Below the pieces are notes generated by a model. That model saw only the letters and a list, made by a program, of their open reading frames with translations. It searched no databases and was not told the DNA's origin. From assembly GCA_036556985.1 (NCBI GenBank), contig DATBIK010000008.1:1-15961 (forward strand): a DNA stretch of 15,961 nt, written 5' to 3'. This DNA comes from JAPSGM01 sp036556985 (GTDB lineage Bacteria; Chloroflexota; Limnocylindria; QHBO01). Each line of letters starts with the position of its first letter. The first letter of the stretch is position 1. Below are positions 5,747-14,184 of this stretch, one piece after another. The translations under genes were made by a program, and so were the position numbers.

Positions 5747-6837
5747 GCCGCGCTCCCCATCCGGATCAGCTCGGCGGCGATCTCCTCGGCGGCACGCGGC
5801 CGGCCGAGGGCGCGTGCCGCGTCCGCCACGCGCGCCCGCGCCGCATCGTCGCGCAGGCGCCCCACCTCGGCGAGGAGGCGGGCGGCGTCGAGCTCGGCGT
5901 CGGGGACGAGGACGGCCGCGCCCTGGTCGGCGAGCCAGGCGGCGTTCTCGTGCTGGTGCGCGCCGGCGTAGGGATACGGGACGAGGATGGCGGCCACGCC
6001 CACCGCGGTCACCTCGGCGCAGGTCGAGGAGCCGGCGCGGCCGAGGACGAGGTCGGCGGCCACGAGCGCCTCGGCCATCTCGTCGGCCAGGAAGGGCACC
6101 GGGCGGTAGCGATCGCGCAGGCCGGCCGGCAGCCGGCCGCGGACGGCCTCGGCATCGGCCACGCCCGACTCACCGGCGATGTGCAGCACCTGCCAGTCGG
6201 CGAGCAGCTCGGCCAGCGCCCCGTCCAGCGCAGCGGTCATGCGCGCCACCGCCTGGGAGCCGCCGAAGGCGAGGATGAGGCGGTCGGCATCGGCCAGGCC
6301 ATACCGCGTCCGCGCCGCGGCGCGGTCGATGCCGGCGAAGCTGCGGATGGGGGTGCCGGAGACGAAGGCGCGCTCACCGAAGGTGGCGAGCGTTGGCGGG
6401 AAGGAGACGGCCACCCGGTCGGCCCAGCGGCCCACCGCCGCGGTGGCCTTGCCGGCCACCACGTTGCCCTCCCACACCATGCTCGGGACGCCCCGCGCGC
6501 GCCCCGCCAGCACGAGCGGGATGCCGAGGTAGCCACCGGTGGTGAAGATGACGTCGGGGCGCAGGCGCCGGAGCAGCCACCAGGCCTGCGGGACGGAGGC
6601 GCCGAGCCGCAGCGGGTCGAGGACGAGGTGCGCGTTCACGCCGCCGCTCCGCAGGGAGCGGACGACGAGCTCGTGGTAGGCATGACCGGCCGCGCCGACG
6701 AGGCGCCGCTCCATGCCGCGCACGCCGCCGACGAACGACAGCTCAAGGTCGGGCTGTGCGTCGCGCAGGGCGCGTGCGACGGCCAGCGCGGGGAACACGT
6801 GCCCGCCGGTCCCGCCGCCCGAGACCAGAAAACGCAT
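5743..6837 (-). CDS. murG: MurG, lipid II synthase (undecaprenyl-PP-MurNAc-pentapeptide GlcNAc transferase)
   Basis: MurG transfers GlcNAc from UDP-GlcNAc to lipid I on the inner face of the membrane to make lipid II. The 364-residue GT28-fold protein begins with the acceptor loop GGGTGGHVFPALAVARAL (7-24). It continues with TTGGYLGIPLVLAGRARGVP (99-118) and, in the C-terminal domain, LAFGGSQ, GRAGSSTCAEVTAVG and PYPYAGAHQHENA, which bind UDP-GlcNAc. The segment usually written HEQN reads WEGN (residues 122-125) here, a visible departure from E. coli-type sequences. The ATG at 6837 has AGGA about 10 nt upstream and gives the short leader normal for the family. It lies inside ftsW, whose frame continues 95 bp into murG. 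Confidence 0.96.
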   Translation of the reverse strand: MRFLVSGGGTGGHVFPALAVARALRDAQPDLELSFVGGVRGMERRLVGAAGHAYHELVVRSLRSGGVNAHLVLDPLRLGASVPQAWWLLRRLRPDVIFTTGGYLGIPLVLAGRARGVPSMVWEGNVVAGKATAAVGRWADRVAVSFPPTLATFGERAFVSGTPIRSFAGIDRAAARTRYGLADADRLILAFGGSQAVARMTAALDGALAELLADWQVLHIAGESGVADAEAVRGRLPAGLRDRYRPVPFLADEMAEALVAADLVLGRAGSSTCAEVTAVGVAAILVPYPYAGAHQHENAAWLADQGAAVLVPDAELDAARLLAEVGRLRDDAARARVADAARALGRPRAAEEIAAELIRMGSAA

Positions 6838-8026
6838 CGAGGATCGTTCCTGACTGGGTGGTCTCGCGCGAGATCGACAGGAGGATGCCGATCGCGGCGA
6901 GGTTGATGGTGAGGGCCGACCCGCCGGAGCTGATGAACGGCAGCGGGATACCGGTGACCGGCATCAGGGCGGTGACGACCATCATGTTGACGCCGGCCTG
7001 CACGACGAGCCAGGTGGTGATCCCGGCGGCGAGCAGGCCGGAGAAGGTGTCCGGGGCGTGGATCGCGATCCGGTAGCCGTGGTACGCCACGAGCAGGAAG
7101 AGGGCCACCACCGTCAGCGTGCCGACCAGCCCCCACTCCTCCCCGATGATGGCGAAGATGAAGTCGGTGGACGGCGCCGGCAGGTAGAGGAACTTCTGCT
7201 TCGACGCGCCGAGGCCCTGCCCGGCGACCCCGCCGAGGGCCAGCGCGTACAGCCCCTGGATGGTGTTGTAGCCGGCGCCCAGCGGGTCGCGGAAGGGGTC
7301 GAGGAAGGTCTGCACGCGCTGGAGCTGGTACGGCGTGCTCGTGATCATGAGCACCGCCGCCGCCCCGATGGCCGAGCCGATGAGCCCCAGATAGAGCAGG
7401 TTCGCGCCGGCCATGAAGAAGATCGACAGGGCGGTGATGGCGTACACGCCGGCGGTGCCCATGTCCGGCTCCATGCTGATGAGCAGGAAGCCAGGCGCCA
7501 CGAGCAGCCCGAACGGCACCAGGCCGTTCCAGAAGCTGCGCGCCTTGGTGCCGCGCCGATCGAGCCAGTGGGCGAGGTAGAGGCAGATGCCCAGCTTGGC
7601 GATCTCCGCCGGCTGGATAGTGCCGACACCCGGAATCTGCAGCCAGCGCCGGGAGCCAAAGACCTCGACGCCGATGCCGGGGATGAGCACGAGCACGAGC
7701 AGCGCGACGCTGCCGACGTAGGCCGGGATGGCGAGGTAGCGCAGCAGGCGGAAGTCGGTGCGGCTCAGGACGTACATCCCGCCCAGGCCGATAACGGCGA
7801 AGATCGCCTGCTGGATGCCCTGCGCGCCGGGGTCCCCGCCGGCCAGGTACGACCGGACCGATGACGCGGAGTACACCATCACCACGCCGATGGCCACCAG
7901 CGCGAGGACCGCGGTGAGGAGCGGATAGCTGACGTGGTGCCGCTCGCGCCGGACGCCGCCGCGAACCCCGGCGCGCGCGGCGCGGGACGTGGTGCGACGG
8001 CCGATGCCGAGCGCCTGCGCGGTCAC
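6743..8026 (-). CDS. ftsW: FtsW, SEDS-family septal peptidoglycan glycosyltransferase
   Basis: FtsW polymerises lipid II into glycan strands at the septum together with its partner class B PBP (FtsI). The 427-residue protein has an arginine-rich cytoplasmic N-terminus (1-31) and about ten membrane segments from residue 34 to 386. SEDS landmarks are SRRWLQIPGVGTIQPAEIAK (125-144), EPDMGTAGV (186-194), the extracellular loop segment LPAPSTDFIFAIIGEEWG with the presumed catalytic aspartate D288, and PVTGIPLPFISSGGSAL (356-372). The loop reads PAPSTD where many family members have PEAHTD. The start is GTG at 8026, overlapping the murD stop (GTGA). The last 37 residues are an arginine-rich tail encoded mostly within the 95-bp overlap with murG. 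Its position between murD and murG favours FtsW over RodA. Confidence 0.94.
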   Translation of the reverse strand: MTAQALGIGRRTTSRAARAGVRGGVRRERHHVSYPLLTAVLALVAIGVVMVYSASSVRSYLAGGDPGAQGIQQAIFAVIGLGGMYVLSRTDFRLLRYLAIPAYVGSVALLVLVLIPGIGVEVFGSRRWLQIPGVGTIQPAEIAKLGICLYLAHWLDRRGTKARSFWNGLVPFGLLVAPGFLLISMEPDMGTAGVYAITALSIFFMAGANLLYLGLIGSAIGAAAVLMITSTPYQLQRVQTFLDPFRDPLGAGYNTIQGLYALALGGVAGQGLGASKQKFLYLPAPSTDFIFAIIGEEWGLVGTLTVVALFLLVAYHGYRIAIHAPDTFSGLLAAGITTWLVVQAGVNMMVVTALMPVTGIPLPFISSGGSALTINLAAIGILLSISRETTQSGTILDAFSGLGRRDRRARVPRAGRRTRPARRTARP

Positions 8027-9447
8027 GAGCTGGCCTCCGGCAGCGCCGCCACCGCCGCCCGGAAGGCGTCGCCGCGGGCGGCGTAGTCGGTGAACATGTC
8101 GAAGCTGGCCGCGGCCGGGCTGAGGAGGACGACGTCCCCGGGCCGGGCGATCGCGGCGGCCGCGCGCACCGCCTCGTCCATGGACGCCGCGCGCTCGACC
8201 GGGATGCGGCCGGCGATGAGTCGCTCGAGCTCGTCGGCCGTCTCCCCGATGAGCACCGCCGCCCGTGCTCCGGCGACGATCGCCTCCGCGAGCCCGGCGT
8301 ACTCGAGGCCCTTGTCCTTGCCCCCGGCGATGAGGATCACCCTCTCGCCGGAAAAGGCGGCGAGGGCGGCCGCGGCGGCGACCGGGATCGTCGCCTGCGA
8401 GTCGTTCACGAAGCGGACGCCGCCCCCCCGCTCCCCGATCGCCTCCATGCGGTGCGGGACGCCGGGGAAGTCGCGGATGCCACGCGCCACGGCCGCCGGC
8501 GGCACGCCGGCGAGCGATCCGGCGAGCGCCGCGGCGAGCGCATCGGCGAGGAGGTGGCCGCCCCGCAGCGGGACGTCGCCGGCCGGCATGACCCGCTCCG
8601 CGCGGACGACGAGCCAGCCGTCCTCGACCGACGCGGCCAGGCCGCGGCCCTCGTCCGCGACCCCGTACCAGGACAGCGCCGCAGCCGGCAGGCGTGCGCC
8701 GAGCTCGCGGCAGCCGGGATCGTCGGCGTTCAGCAGCACCCGTCCGGTCGCCACGCTCAGCTCGGCGAGCCGCGCCTTCACGGCCCGGTAGGCCTCCACG
8801 CTGCCATGGCGGTCGAGGTGGTCGGCGCCGATGTTCGTGTACACCGCGATCTCCGCCCCGCGCCCGATCGTCGGCAGCTGGAGCTCGGACAGCTCGAGCA
8901 CTGCCCAGTGCCCGGCGCTCAGCTCCCCCACCCGCTCGATGAGCGGCGTGCCGATATTGCCGCCCACGGCGTGCGGCACCTCGCCGGCGGCAAGGATGGC
9001 GCCGATGAGCGCCGTGGTCGTGGTCTTTCCCTTCGTGCCGGTCACCGCCAGCACCCGTGCGCGGGTGAGGCGCAGGAAGAGCTCCACCTCGCTGACGATC
9101 TCGGCTCCCGAAGCCTCGCCTGCCGCGAGCGCGTCGCGCAGCCAGGGGTCGGTCGTCGGGAAGCGAGCCGAGATGGACGGGCTCGTCACGACGAGCTGCG
9201 CGTCGGCGAGGAGCGCGGCCACCTCGTCCGGCGTGGCGCCGAGCGCCAGGCGCACGCTGCGCCCCTCGAGGGCGGTGACGGCATCGGCCAGGTCGTCGGC
9301 GCCGCGGCGGTCGTAGGCGGTCACCTCTGCCCCGACATCGGCCAGGAAGCGCGCGGCGGCCACCCCGGATCGGGCCAGGCCCAGGACGAGCGCCCGACGC
9401 CCGGCCAGGTCGGCCACGGCGCGGACGGGATCGGCGATGGTCGTCAT
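8023..9447 (-). CDS. murD: UDP-N-acetylmuramoyl-L-alanine--D-glutamate ligase MurD
   Basis: MurD adds D-glutamate to UDP-MurNAc-L-Ala with ATP in the cytoplasm. The 474-residue protein has the N-terminal Rossmann motif LVLGLARSGVAAARFL (20-35), the P-loop TGTKGKTTT (136-144), GGNIGTPL (162-169), the metal/ATP region NIGADHLDRHGS (205-216) and AYRAVKARL with the probable carbamylated lysine K224. It continues with HRME (332-335), NDSQAT (348-353), GGKDKG (375-380) and LSPAAASFDMF (442-452). NDSQAT replaces the usual NDSKAT, a variation that needs alignment to interpret. The ATG at 9447 is chosen because it lies 4 nt after the mraY stop and gives a normal MurD N-terminus; the frame is open 60 nt further upstream. 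The 3' end overlaps ftsW. Confidence 0.96.
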   Translation of the reverse strand: MTTIADPVRAVADLAGRRALVLGLARSGVAAARFLADVGAEVTAYDRRGADDLADAVTALEGRSVRLALGATPDEVAALLADAQLVVTSPSISARFPTTDPWLRDALAAGEASGAEIVSEVELFLRLTRARVLAVTGTKGKTTTTALIGAILAAGEVPHAVGGNIGTPLIERVGELSAGHWAVLELSELQLPTIGRGAEIAVYTNIGADHLDRHGSVEAYRAVKARLAELSVATGRVLLNADDPGCRELGARLPAAALSWYGVADEGRGLAASVEDGWLVVRAERVMPAGDVPLRGGHLLADALAAALAGSLAGVPPAAVARGIRDFPGVPHRMEAIGERGGGVRFVNDSQATIPVAAAAALAAFSGERVILIAGGKDKGLEYAGLAEAIVAGARAAVLIGETADELERLIAGRIPVERAASMDEAVRAAAAIARPGDVVLLSPAAASFDMFTDYAARGDAFRAAVAALPEASS

Positions 9448-9451
9448 CGGT

Positions 9452-10441
9452 CTAGGCCAGCGCGTCGACGCTGTACAGGAAGAGGCTGAAGCCGAGCAGC
9501 CCGGCAAGCGCGGCCACGATCCAGAAGCGGACGGTGATCTTCTCCTCCGCCCAGCCGATGAGCTCGAAGTGGTGGTGCAGCGGCGTCATGCGGAAGATGC
9601 GACGGCCGCGCAACCGGAAGGAGACGACCTGCAGGACGACGCTCATGATCACCGCGAAGAAGACGGCGCCGATGACCGCCAGCAGCGGCAGCTGGCCGGT
9701 GATCGTGGCCACCACCGCCAGGGTGGCGCCCATCGACAGGGCGCCGGCATCGCCCATGAACAGCTGGGCGGGGTGGACGTTGAACCACAGGAAGCCCATG
9801 AGCGCGCCGATGATGAGGGCGCAGAACACGGCCAGGTTCGGCTGCGGACTCTTCAGGCCCGGCACGTCGACGAGCGCAATGAGCAGGTAGGCCACGAAGC
9901 TGAAGATGAGGACGCCACCGGCCAGGCCGTCCAGGCCATCGGTGAGGTTCACCGCGTTGCTGACGCCGACGATGACGAAGGCGACGAAGGCGATGAACAG
10001 GATGGCGCCGATCTCGACCTGGCCGACGAGCGGGATGTTGATGGCGGTGAGGTGGAAGTGGCGCTGCACGTAGTACGCCGCCAGGACCGCGACGACCGTC
10101 TGCCACACCAGCTTGAACCGTCCGCGGACGCCGATGCCGGTTCGGGCGTTCACGAAGTCATCGATCGCCCCCAGGATGCCCACGCCGACGAGGGCCAGCA
10201 TCGGGCTCAGCGTGAAGGTGTCCTCGATTCGCATCGCCATGGCCAGGAACATCACCACCACGACCATGAGCATCCCGCCCATCGTCGGCGTGCCGGCCTT
10301 GACCTCGTGGCCTTCCGGCCCCTCCGCGCGGATCTGCTTCCCGAAGCCGAGGCGCTGGAGGAGGCGAATGTAGACCGGGCCGAGGAGCACGACGCCCACG
10401 AAGGCGAGAAGCAGGGCCAGGAGGATGGAGAGCATCGTCAT
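9452..10441 (-). CDS. mraY: Phospho-N-acetylmuramoyl-pentapeptide-transferase MraY
   Basis: MraY transfers phospho-MurNAc-pentapeptide from UDP to undecaprenyl phosphate, making lipid I in the cytoplasmic membrane. The 329-residue polytopic protein has KAGTPTMGG (48-56), the aspartate-rich GAIDDFVNARTGIGVRGRFK (91-110), SNAVNLTDGLDGLAGG (161-176), PAQLFMGDAGALSMG (224-238) and the histidine motif TPLHHHFELIGWAEE (286-300), with about ten hydrophobic segments. The ATG at 10441 makes an ATGA overlap with the murF stop and is preferred over the in-frame ATG two codons later (10435). The TAG stop lies 4 nt before murD. All catalytic motifs appear intact. Confidence 0.96.
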   Translation of the reverse strand: MTMLSILLALLLAFVGVVLLGPVYIRLLQRLGFGKQIRAEGPEGHEVKAGTPTMGGMLMVVVVMFLAMAMRIEDTFTLSPMLALVGVGILGAIDDFVNARTGIGVRGRFKLVWQTVVAVLAAYYVQRHFHLTAINIPLVGQVEIGAILFIAFVAFVIVGVSNAVNLTDGLDGLAGGVLIFSFVAYLLIALVDVPGLKSPQPNLAVFCALIIGALMGFLWFNVHPAQLFMGDAGALSMGATLAVVATITGQLPLLAVIGAVFFAVIMSVVLQVVSFRLRGRRIFRMTPLHHHFELIGWAEEKITVRFWIVAALAGLLGFSLFLYSVDALA

Positions 10442-11892
10442 CCGCGGGGCGCTCCCGGCGGGGCGGTGGCGAGCGCGTCGACGAGGATGTCGAGCGCGAT
10501 CCCGCGCGAGCCCTTCACGAGCAGGAGGTCGCCGACGCCCGGAGCGAGCTCGCGCTCGACCACGACGGCGGCCTCGTGGGCGTCCGCGGCGGTCGCCACG
10601 CGGGCCAGGCCGGCGGCGCGGGCGGCATCGGCGATCCACCGCCCCCGCTCACCGACCGTCACGAGCGCGTCGACGACACCGGCCGCGCGGCGGCCGACCT
10701 CGCGGTGCAGGCGCTCCTCGTCCGGTCCCAGCTCGAGCATGTCGCCGAGCACCGCGTAGCGTCGGCGGCCGGCCAGGATCGGCGTCTCGGCCAGGAAGTC
10801 GAGCGCCCCGCCCACCGAGACGGGCGAGGCGTTGTACGCGTCGTCGACGAGCGTGGCCCCGGAGGCCGCCTCCCTCACCTCCATGCGGTGCGCCGCGCGG
10901 CTGCCGGCGGCGAGCGCACGCTCCACCTCGGCCAGCGGCACGTCGAAGCGCTCGGCGACGGCCGCGGCGGCCAGGGCATGCGGCACGAGGTGGCGGCCCG
11001 GGGTGCCGGACCGCAGGCGCCGCGTCCCCCACGGGGCCGTCAGCGTGAACTCGGTCCCCGCCAGCCCCAGCGAGGCGATCTCGGTGCCACGCACGTCGGC
11101 CGGCTGCGCGACGCCGAAGGTCCGCACCTCGGCGGCGGTCACGCCGCGCATGGCGGCCACGCGCGGGTCGTCGGCGTTCAGGACGGCGAGGCCCTCGCGC
11201 GGCAGGGCGGCCGGCAGCTCCGCCTTGGCGCGGGCGATGGCCTCGATGCTCCCCGCCCGCTCGAGGTGGGTGGGATGCACGGCCAGCACGACGCCAACCT
11301 CCGGACGCGCGATCTCGGCCAGGCGGGCGATCTCGCCCTCGGTGTACATGCTCATCTCGAGGACGGCCGCCTCGTGCTCCGGCTCGACGCGGAGCAGCGT
11401 CATCGGCAGCCCCGTCTCCGAGTTCAGGTTGCCCTCGTTGCGGAGGACGGCAAGGGTGGAGGCCAGGACGTCGGCCACGATCTCCTTGGCGACCGTCTTG
11501 CCGGTGGAGCCGGTGATGCCCACCACCCGCAGCGCGAAGCGCGACCGCCACCAGGCGGCGGCCTCCTGCAGGGCGGCGAGCGTGTCCGGCACCTGAACCA
11601 CGGCCGGCGCGGCGCCGTCCGGCAGCGTCACGGGTCGCTCGACGAGGAGCACGGCCGCGCCGTTGCGGACGGCCTCGGCCGCGAAGGCGTGACCGTCGAC
11701 CCGCTCGCCGTGGAGCGCGACGAAGCAGCAGCCGGGGATGACGTTGCGGGAGTCGACGGCGGCGGTCGAGAAGGAGGTGATGGTGGTGGGGCCGATGAGG
11801 CGGCCGCCGGTCGCGGCCAGGAGGTCGTCCAGCGCAATCGTTGGGGGCACGCGGCTACCTGTGGCTGCTCCGGGCGAGTCTAGCAGTCTCAT
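10438..11892 (-). CDS. murF: UDP-N-acetylmuramoyl-tripeptide--D-alanyl-D-alanine ligase MurF
   Basis: MurF adds the D-Ala-D-Ala dipeptide made by Ddl to the UDP-MurNAc-tripeptide, completing the pentapeptide. The 484-residue Mur ligase has an N-terminal MurF-type domain (VDSRNVIPGCCFVALHGERVDGH, starting at 46), the P-loop GITGSTGKTVAKE (125-137), RNEGNLNSETGLPMTLL (151-167), EMSMYTEGEIARL (179-191) and AIARAKAEL with the probable carbamylated lysine K223. Further on are HRMEV (335-339), VDDAYNASPVSV (349-360), VLGDMLELG (381-389) and VKGSRG (459-464). No DNPR motif, the MurE hallmark, is present, so this is MurF and not a displaced murE. The ATG at 11892 overlaps the ftsI stop as ATGA. The gene follows ftsI directly, with no murE between them. 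Confidence 0.95.
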   Translation of the reverse strand: MRLLDSPGAATGSRVPPTIALDDLLAATGGRLIGPTTITSFSTAAVDSRNVIPGCCFVALHGERVDGHAFAAEAVRNGAAVLLVERPVTLPDGAAPAVVQVPDTLAALQEAAAWWRSRFALRVVGITGSTGKTVAKEIVADVLASTLAVLRNEGNLNSETGLPMTLLRVEPEHEAAVLEMSMYTEGEIARLAEIARPEVGVVLAVHPTHLERAGSIEAIARAKAELPAALPREGLAVLNADDPRVAAMRGVTAAEVRTFGVAQPADVRGTEIASLGLAGTEFTLTAPWGTRRLRSGTPGRHLVPHALAAAAVAERFDVPLAEVERALAAGSRAAHRMEVREAASGATLVDDAYNASPVSVGGALDFLAETPILAGRRRYAVLGDMLELGPDEERLHREVGRRAAGVVDALVTVGERGRWIADAARAAGLARVATAADAHEAAVVVERELAPGVGDLLLVKGSRGIALDILVDALATAPPGAPRG

Positions 11893-13706
11893 CTGGCCAC
11901 GGCCGTGCGGGCCTGGCGGTCCGGCGGGATGGCGAGGTAGTCCAGGATCCGCGGCGCGAGCGACCGGAACAGGGCGTCCGGGCGCTCCGCCATCTGGTAC
12001 TGGCCCCACGTCGCCGGCCGGTGGATGAGGATGAGCGTCACGAGCTTCGGATCGCTGGCGGGCATGAGGCCGATGAAGCTCGAGTCGATCCAGCCGTCGA
12101 TGTAGCGGGTCACCTTGCGCTTCTCGTAGATCGGGTCGCCCTTCGCGTTCGTCCCGACCCGGACCCGCTCGGTGACCGGCCCCGCGATCTGGGCCGTGCC
12201 GGTCTTGCCGGCGATCGAGTAGCCCGGGACCGATGCCGCCTGGGCGATGCCGTCGTCGACCGCGCTGGTAAGAAGCTCGACCATGGTGTTGGCCGTCTCC
12301 TCGCGCATGATCCGTTCGCCAGGCGGCTGCTCGACCGGGTGGTACGTGCCGTCCGGCGTGGTCCAGCCGGCGATGACGTGCGGCGTCACGAGCGTCCCGC
12401 CGTTCCCGATGGCGGCGTAGCCGGCGGCCAGTTGGAGCGCCGTGACCGAGAGCCCCTGCCCGAAGGCGTTCTGCGCGGCGGTGAGGTCGCCGGAGCCGTT
12501 CTGCCCGTCGGGGTTCCAGACGACGCCGGACGCCTCGCCGCTGATGTCGACCCCCGTCGGCGAGCCGAAGCCGTAGCGGCGGAACGCCTCGTACAGCCGC
12601 TGGCGGCCGAGGGTCAGGCCGATCTTCGCCGCCCCCACGTTGTTCGACAGCTGGAGCACCTCGCCGGCGGTGATCCGACCGTGGCCGTACGGGCTCGTGT
12701 AGCGGTCGGCGTTCTGGATACGGACGCCCGCGAGGCGCAGGTTGTTGTCGTCGCGGAATCGATCCTCGGTGGTGATGGCGCCGGCGTCGAGCGCCGCCGC
12801 GATCGTGAAGGCCTTCATCACCGAGCCGGGCTCGTACTGCCGCGTTACGGCTGGGTTCGTGTACAGCTCCGGCACGAATCGCGCGAACGCGTTCGCGTCG
12901 TAGGACGGGAAGGTGGCGAGAGCGCGGATCGCGCCCGTCTCCACGTCCATGACGATCCCCGTCACGCCCTTCGCCGCGTTGCGCCGGAACGTGTCGTACA
13001 TCGCCGCCTCGAGCAGGTGCTGGAGCCCGGCGTCCAGGGTCAGCCGCAGGTCTGAGCCGTCGACCGGCTCGGTGAGCTGCCGGATCGAGTCGGCGATCTG
13101 GCGGCCGATGACGTCCTCCTGGGCCGTCACCGAGCCCGGCAGCCCGCGCAGCTGCTCGTCCCAGGACGACTCGATGCCGTACTGCCCGGCGCCGTCGGCG
13201 TTCACGAAGCCGAGCACCTGCGCGGCGAGCGTCGTTCCCGGCGCGACCCCGGTGACCGGGTACACCCGCTTCGTCTCGGTGAGCATCCCGATGCCCCGCA
13301 AGCCGAGCGCCGCGACCCGGTCGCTGGTGGCCGGCTCCACCCGCCGCTTGATCCAGACCCACGGATCGTCCGCGTCGAGCGCCCGGCGCAGGTCGCCGAC
13401 CTCGAGGCCGAGCAACGGGGCGAGGAGCGCGGCGGCGCTCTCCGGGTCCTCCACCGATGGCGGCGTGGCGAAGATCGACTTGAGCTCGACCGAGGTCGCC
13501 AGCAGGACGCCGTCGGCGTCGGTGATCTCGCCGCGGTCGGCGGGGATCTCCTCCTGGCGGGCGAGCTGCTGGAGGGCGAGCATCGCCAGATGGTCGCGCT
13601 CGACGACCTGCCACCACACCAGGCGCGTGCCCACGCCGCCCGCCACGAGCGTGGCGACGATCAGCAGGAGCAGGGCACGTCCACGGCTGTCGGTCCTGGC
13701 GAGCAT
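11889..13706 (-). CDS. ftsI: FtsI/PBP3-type class B penicillin-binding protein (septal transpeptidase)
   Basis: FtsI is the septal D,D-transpeptidase that cross-links glycan made by FtsW. The 605-residue protein has a short cytoplasmic N-terminus, one membrane segment (about 11-28) and a pedestal/dimerisation domain (about 50-195) with the conserved IPADRGEITDADGVLLA (54-70). The transpeptidase domain (about 225-595) carries the SxxK motif S295-V-M-K298, the SxN motif S354-N-N and K501-T-G-T. No PASTA repeats follow, unlike Bacillus PBP2B or Mycobacterium-type PASTA PBPs. The ATG at 13706 has GGAG 6 nt upstream, so it has independent ribosome loading after the 46-nt gap from ftsL. The 3' end overlaps murF (ATGA). 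Confidence 0.95.
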   Translation of the reverse strand: MLARTDSRGRALLLLIVATLVAGGVGTRLVWWQVVERDHLAMLALQQLARQEEIPADRGEITDADGVLLATSVELKSIFATPPSVEDPESAAALLAPLLGLEVGDLRRALDADDPWVWIKRRVEPATSDRVAALGLRGIGMLTETKRVYPVTGVAPGTTLAAQVLGFVNADGAGQYGIESSWDEQLRGLPGSVTAQEDVIGRQIADSIRQLTEPVDGSDLRLTLDAGLQHLLEAAMYDTFRRNAAKGVTGIVMDVETGAIRALATFPSYDANAFARFVPELYTNPAVTRQYEPGSVMKAFTIAAALDAGAITTEDRFRDDNNLRLAGVRIQNADRYTSPYGHGRITAGEVLQLSNNVGAAKIGLTLGRQRLYEAFRRYGFGSPTGVDISGEASGVVWNPDGQNGSGDLTAAQNAFGQGLSVTALQLAAGYAAIGNGGTLVTPHVIAGWTTPDGTYHPVEQPPGERIMREETANTMVELLTSAVDDGIAQAASVPGYSIAGKTGTAQIAGPVTERVRVGTNAKGDPIYEKRKVTRYIDGWIDSSFIGLMPASDPKLVTLILIHRPATWGQYQMAERPDALFRSLAPRILDYLAIPPDRQARTAVAR

Positions 13707-13752
13707 TCGGTTCTCCGCTCGGTCGCGCCGCGCGGCGGCGACCGGTGGCTGG

Positions 13753-14166
13753 TTATCGGCGCTGGTTGTCGGTCGATCGCGAGTCGGCGAACGTGACGGA
13801 ATTCATGGGAAGCGGCAGGAGCTGGAGCTTTGCCCGGGCGATGCGCTCGATCACGGCCGGCGAACGCGCCTCGGCGATGCGATAGACGAGCTGCTGCTGG
13901 TCGGCGCGCAGCTCGGCGACGCGGGCCTGCAGATCGTCGATCTCGTAGCCGGTGGCGGCCACGTGGCCGGACTGGCTCAGGTAGAAGAGCGCGAGCAGGG
14001 CCCCCGCGGCGATGATCGCCATGAGGCCGCTGGCGCCGGTCATCTCGCGACGCCGCCGGCCGGCTCCGGCCTGGCGCCGAGCCGCACGCGCCGGCTGCGG
14101 TCGCACGCGCGACCGCCGGCCGAGCAGGCCGAACCGAGGTGCCGGCCGGGCCCCGACGATGGCCAT
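13753..14166 (-). CDS. ftsL: FtsL-like divisome protein (bitopic, coiled coil)
   Basis: The 137-residue protein has the FtsL/DivIC layout: an arginine-rich cytoplasmic N-terminus (1-41), a single membrane segment (about 48-64, LMAIIAAGALLALFYLS) and an extracytoplasmic helix likely to form a coiled coil (about 74-112, IDDLQARVAELRADQQQLVYRI followed by SPAVIERIARAKLQLLPLP). FtsL pairs with DivIC/FtsB and FtsQ and helps activate FtsW-FtsI. Sequence identity within the family is low, so the assignment rests on topology and on its position between rsmH and ftsI. The start at ATG 14166 is well supported by GGAGG 5 nt upstream. It could equally be annotated as a septum formation initiator (DivIC family) protein. 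Confidence 0.8.
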   Translation of the reverse strand: MAIVGARPAPRFGLLGRRSRVRPQPARAARRQAGAGRRRREMTGASGLMAIIAAGALLALFYLSQSGHVAATGYEIDDLQARVAELRADQQQLVYRIAEARSPAVIERIARAKLQLLPLPMNSVTFADSRSTDNQRR

Positions 14167-14184
14167 GCGCTCCTCCCCCGCTCC

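Noticed and set aside
4508..5971. 487-codon plus-strand open frame opposite ddl, murB and murG
   Set aside because: Low-complexity Arg/Ala/Gly translation antisense to three recognisable enzymes.
9437..10759. 440-codon plus-strand open frame opposite mraY
   Set aside because: Repetitive Asp/Glu/His composition is the complement of hydrophobic MraY codons; it is a shadow.
11893..13617. Upstream extension of the murF frame (1059 codons in total) across ftsI
   Set aside because: The translation is Arg/Gly/Pro-rich without family motifs and overlaps the conserved FtsI frame. MurF proper starts at 11892.
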